Assembly (NCBI GenBank): GCA_007129405.1
Contig: SKVN01000129.1
Span: 1 to 37,277 of the forward strand
Source of the DNA: Kiritimatiellia bacterium
Lineage (GTDB): Bacteria; Verrucomicrobiota; Kiritimatiellia; UBA8416
Direction of reading: 5' to 3'
Length of the DNA: 37,277 bases
In this document: positions 33,474-37,277 of the stretch, one piece after another
Layout: each line of letters begins with the position of its first letter
Position numbering within the stretch: position 1 is the stretch's first letter
The notes under the pieces: generated by a model
Databases searched by the model: none
Seen by the model: the letters and a program-made list of their open reading frames with translations, nothing else
Told to the model about the DNA's origin: nothing
Translations under genes and position numbers: made by a program

Positions 33474-34980
33474 CTTGTCCGCCCTCTTCTACATACCGCT
33501 CACGGTAAGATTTTTCCAATCGTTTTAACGCTTTGCCACTCAGTCCAACGCCGGCCTCACGCAATGCCTCTTGCGCATACTGCAACCGCCGCAAGGCCAT
33601 ATCGCGTCCCAACCAAACAAGCGAATCAAACAAGGGCAACGCTACCGCACGCCCACTGAATGCGCGAAAAAAAACCCCCAGAAAGATTTTGAGTTTCACA
33701 TCTTCTTGCTCGGCGACCCGCTCAAAACAAGCGCGTATATCATCGGCCTGCCATCGCTGTAAACGTTCGAATTCCCACTGCACAAACTGAATCCATTCGG
33801 CAGCCTTGCCAGACTCCTTGCCTGCTTTATCGATATCGACGGGATCCAAGGGAACCCCATCCGCAAACAAATAGGCGATCATCGGCACAAAATCGGCTAA
33901 TTGTTCCAGTCGGGGCTGCGACATACGCACAACATCCAGCAAGGTCGCATCATGCAATAACCAGCTCTTGAGGGACTCCAACAAGTCTGTATCCGTCAAT
34001 TCCCGTATGTAATGCCCATTCAAGGCGCGGAGTTTCTGCACATCAAAAATCGGCCCACCCAAACTTACACGATTAAAATCAAAACTCGAAACCATGGTTG
34101 CAAAATCAAAGATCTCCAGATCGCCTTCAGGGCGATATGCCATCAATCCGAGATAATTGAGAATCGCCTTGGGCAAAAATCCCGCTTGGCGATAATACAA
34201 GATGCCGGTGGGATTCTTGCGTTTAGAAAGTTTCGACTTATCCGGATTTCGCAAGAGCGGCAAATGCGCCAATACAGGGGCTTGCCAGCCAAACGCCTCA
34301 TACAACAAAAGATGTTTCGGGGCCGAGCTGATCCATTCTTCGCCACGAATCACATGCGTGATTTCCATGAGATGATCATCAACGACATTGGCCAAGTGAT
34401 ATGTCGGAAACCCATCTCCCTTCATCAGGATCTGATCATCAACCGTCTCCCATTCAATCTCGATTTCCCCTCGAAATTGATCCGCAATCTTGCAAATCCC
34501 TGTATCGGGTGTGCGCAAACGGATAACATGCGGTTCCCCTGCCGCAACCCGCCGCGCCGCCTCGGCAGGATCCAATCCCGCACAATGCCCATCATATCCA
34601 ATCCGCTGCTGGTTCAATTCCTGCTCGCGACGCACAGCAACCAGACGATCTGCCGTACAAAAACATGGATACGCATGCTCGGAGGCCACCAATTTTGCCG
34701 CATGCTCCCGATAGATATCCGTGCGCTCACTTTGCCGGTAGGGACCATAATTTCCACCGACATCCGGCCCCTCATCCCAATCGAGCCCTAACCACCGCAA
34801 GGCATCAAAGATCGCCGTCTCAGATTCACTCGTAGAGCGCACCTGATCCGTATCTTCAATGCGCAGAATGAATTGACCACCGTGATGTTTGGCAAATGCA
34901 CGATTGAACAAAGCAATATATGCGGTTCCTATGTGGGGGGCTCCGGTTGGCGATGGAGCAATTCTCGTACGCACTGTCAT
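33466..34980 (-). CDS. gltX: glutamyl-tRNA synthetase
   Basis: A 504-residue class I synthetase. HIGH-type motif HIGT at 16-19 ([14 protein letters not shown]) and KLSKR at 250-254. CFCTA near 106-110 together with C133 is in the position of the zinc-knuckle region of some GluRS. The C-terminal helical domain is present. Length is normal for bacterial GluRS. It is first of a two-gene unit with glnS, and the upstream 186 bases face the oxidoreductase gene divergently. No clear promoter was found there. Confidence 0.96.
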   Translation of the reverse strand: MTVRTRIAPSPTGAPHIGTAYIALFNRAFAKHHGGQFILRIEDTDQVRSTSESETAIFDALRWLGLDWDEGPDVGGNYGPYRQSERTDIYREHAAKLVASEHAYPCFCTADRLVAVRREQELNQQRIGYDGHCAGLDPAEAARRVAAGEPHVIRLRTPDTGICKIADQFRGEIEIEWETVDDQILMKGDGFPTYHLANVVDDHLMEITHVIRGEEWISSAPKHLLLYEAFGWQAPVLAHLPLLRNPDKSKLSKRKNPTGILYYRQAGFLPKAILNYLGLMAYRPEGDLEIFDFATMVSSFDFNRVSLGGPIFDVQKLRALNGHYIRELTDTDLLESLKSWLLHDATLLDVVRMSQPRLEQLADFVPMIAYLFADGVPLDPVDIDKAGKESGKAAEWIQFVQWEFERLQRWQADDIRACFERVAEQEDVKLKIFLGVFFRAFSGRAVALPLFDSLVWLGRDMALRRLQYAQEALREAGVGLSGKALKRLEKSYRERYVEEGGQDG

Positions 34981-35166
34981 AATTTTACCAGTTCTACAAA
35001 TGATAGGTGAACAAAAGCACTAACGATCTGCACACGGAATGGGAGATCGGACTTCAGAATATAGAGGCACAGAATCCAAACGCAAGATCATAAATCCCAC
35101 GCGCGACACCCGACACTTGTTCAATTTCATTGACCCCCACCCTTGGCTTCTGCTTCCCTACCTGGC
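34981..35166. other. divergent intergenic region, no clear element
   Basis: This gap separates gltX (minus) from the FAD oxidoreductase (plus) and must hold promoters for both. I see no hexamer pair that matches consensus well, no RNA gene and no convincing hairpin. Confidence 0.4.
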
Positions 35167-36168
35167 ATGAATCAAAGCGATGTACTTGTAATTGGTGCTG
35201 GCATCTCCGGGCTACTGTGCGCCACAGAGCTTCAAAAGGCAGGTCTTGACGTCCAGATCGTGGACAAAGGACGCGGAGTTGGCGGACGAATGGCAACGCG
35301 ACGTATGAGCGGCGGCCGTATAGATCATGGCGCACAATTCTTTACCGTACGAGACAACCGGTTTCGTGCATATGTACGAGAATGGCTGGATCTTGGTGTC
35401 GTGCGCGAATGGTACCGAAATGCGCAAATAGATCAACAAGAGGAAGATCACATTCGCTACTGCGGGGTGTCCGGCATGTCCGATGCGCCCAAGCAAGTAG
35501 CTAGCATCCTCAACGTGCATTGTTCACAGCGCATCCAGAAATTACTTTGGAATGGTAAACAGTGGAACGCCATGGCAGAAAGCGGCGACAGCTTCTGTGC
35601 ACGCGAGCTCGTGATCACTGCGCCACTCCCGCAAGCCTTGCAATTGCTGGAGACAACCGGCCTCGATTATGCTGGAGGCGTCATCGCGAAACTTCGAGAT
35701 ATTACGTACGCAAAGGGACTTGCTCTTTTGGCGATATTGGATGGTCCTAGCGGCTTGCAACATCCGGGCGTGATCAAGCCCAAGAGTGATGCCGTAGAGT
35801 GGATTGCTGACAACAGCATCAAAGGCATTTGTCCCAGCAAGGTAGTTGGCATCACCGTTCAAGCGACGCGGGCATATGCGGAAAAATACTGGGAGGCGGA
35901 AGATGCTGTTCGCGCACCGGCAATGCTGCAAGTCATGCAGGACAACCTGCAATCCAGAGTCGTAGAATATCGATGTCATCGTTGGGGCTTCACCCACCCG
36001 TTGCATATCTGGAAAGGCCCAACCAAGTGCTTTAGAAATCCCGAACAAAAGCTAACCTTGGCAGGCGATGCCTTTGGCGGTCCACGCGTAGAGTCAGCCG
36101 CTCTCTCCGGACTGGATGCGGCGGTGCAGATACTAGGTTGTAACTTCATCAGTTCAAATGCAGATTAG
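35167..36168 (+). CDS. renalase-like FAD-dependent amine oxidase/oxidoreductase
   Basis: A 333-residue flavoprotein (COG3380-like). The Rossmann FAD motif is VLVIGAGISG (6-15), with the ribose-binding acid at Asp 33 and the KGRGVGGRMATRR stretch (34-46). DHGAQFFT (53-60) is typical of the renalase-like group. The C-terminal FAD motif is LTLAGDAFGGPRVESAALSG near 295-315. The ATG at 35167 gives the usual start just before the dinucleotide fold. An in-frame TTG eight codons earlier is less likely. Substrate unknown. Its stop lies inside the repeat that follows. Confidence 0.88.
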   Translation: MNQSDVLVIGAGISGLLCATELQKAGLDVQIVDKGRGVGGRMATRRMSGGRIDHGAQFFTVRDNRFRAYVREWLDLGVVREWYRNAQIDQQEEDHIRYCGVSGMSDAPKQVASILNVHCSQRIQKLLWNGKQWNAMAESGDSFCARELVITAPLPQALQLLETTGLDYAGGVIAKLRDITYAKGLALLAILDGPSGLQHPGVIKPKSDAVEWIADNSIKGICPSKVVGITVQATRAYAEKYWEAEDAVRAPAMLQVMQDNLQSRVVEYRCHRWGFTHPLHIWKGPTKCFRNPEQKLTLAGDAFGGPRVESAALSGLDAAVQILGCNFISSNAD

Positions 36169-36286
36169 GGCGAAAGATTAAGGCGAAAGATAAAGGTTGC
36201 CTCTGTATCTCCCCTAATCTTCTTGTCCTGCGTAGTCCCGCCAAGCGGGACGAAGCATGGATCCACCTAATCTTTCGCCTTAATCT
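36163..36286. repeat. tandem and inverted repeat element with internal palindrome
   Basis: GATTAGGGCGAAA (36163-36175) is followed by GATTAAGGCGAAA (36176-36188) and GATAAAGG, a tandem of about 13-base units that begins in the end of the oxidoreductase gene. AGATTAAGGCGAAAGAT (36175-36191) recurs exactly as an inverted copy at 36270-36286. Between them lies the palindrome GTCCCGCCAAGCGGGAC (36235-36251, seven-base stem, CAA loop). The layout looks like an extragenic palindromic repeat or a small non-autonomous element. The surrounding gap (36169-36367) holds no gene, and a GC-rich run near 36337-36360 adds nothing clear. Confidence 0.6.
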
Positions 36287-36367
36287 CTTCTGCACGAACA
36301 CATCCTCCACGCAAAAGTTTCATTCCCGCATCATCTGGGGCACCCCCGGGGCCGGGGCTAACCTAAA

Positions 36368-37277
<910 letters not shown>

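Noticed and set aside
36337-36360. GC-rich run before the end of icd as a terminator
   Set aside because: It contains short complementary G and C runs but no defined loop and no T-run on either strand.

Overview
This window is a densely packed, Gram-negative chromosomal region with balanced base composition. Secretin, lipoprotein and LolA/LolD-type genes point to an outer membrane. GlnRS beside GluRS, a monomeric-type NADP isocitrate dehydrogenase and a PEGA-domain Ser/Thr kinase would fit a PVC-superphylum bacterium (Kiritimatiellota/Verrucomicrobiota-like). That placement is inference and is not proven by anything in the window.

Region 1 (about 139-17047, minus strand) is one long, mostly overlapping Tad (tight adherence / type IVc pilus) operon. 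In transcription order it encodes three pilin-maturation steps' worth of parts: a short prepilin-like protein, a Flp-type pilin, the TadV/CpaA prepilin peptidase, TadE, TadG, a second Flp-like pilin, a second TadE-like pseudopilin and a small exported protein. The machine follows: CpaB/RcpC, the RcpA/CpaC secretin, an FHA-TadA/CpaF ATPase, TadB and TadC. Next come two large FHA-domain membrane proteins, and finally a membrane-anchored protein and an exported protein that I do not recognise. No TadZ/CpaE or recognisable TadD is present.

Region 2 (17187-23192, plus strand) diverges from the pilin genes. It holds a second TadA/CpaF ATPase (without FHA), a PP2C phosphatase, a large Ser/Thr kinase (kinase-TM-three PEGA-CsgG-like), a YcfL-like lipoprotein and an LpoB-like lipoprotein. 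Kinase, phosphatase and three FHA proteins (pThr readers) next to a Tad machine suggest that assembly or secretion is controlled by threonine phosphorylation, by analogy with the PpkA/PppA/Fha module of type VI secretion. This is the most interesting hypothesis in the window.

Region 3 (23199-27374, minus) carries two more lipoproteins, one of them a longer paralogue of the LpoB-like protein, and a tandem pair of outer-membrane beta-barrel-like proteins with very similar barrels. A strong RNA hairpin lies between the barrels and the lipoproteins.

Region 4 (27652-31664, minus) is an ABC export cassette: LolD-like ATPase, two FtsX/MacB-type permeases and a LolA-like periplasmic protein. Region 5 (31794-37277) is housekeeping: glnS and gltX overlapping on the minus strand, a renalase-like FAD oxidoreductase on the plus strand, an inverted/tandem repeat element, and the C-terminal part of icd cut by the window edge.

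Start codons were chosen by Shine-Dalgarno match, signal-peptide position and overlap with neighbours. No searches were run, so family names rest on motif recognition.
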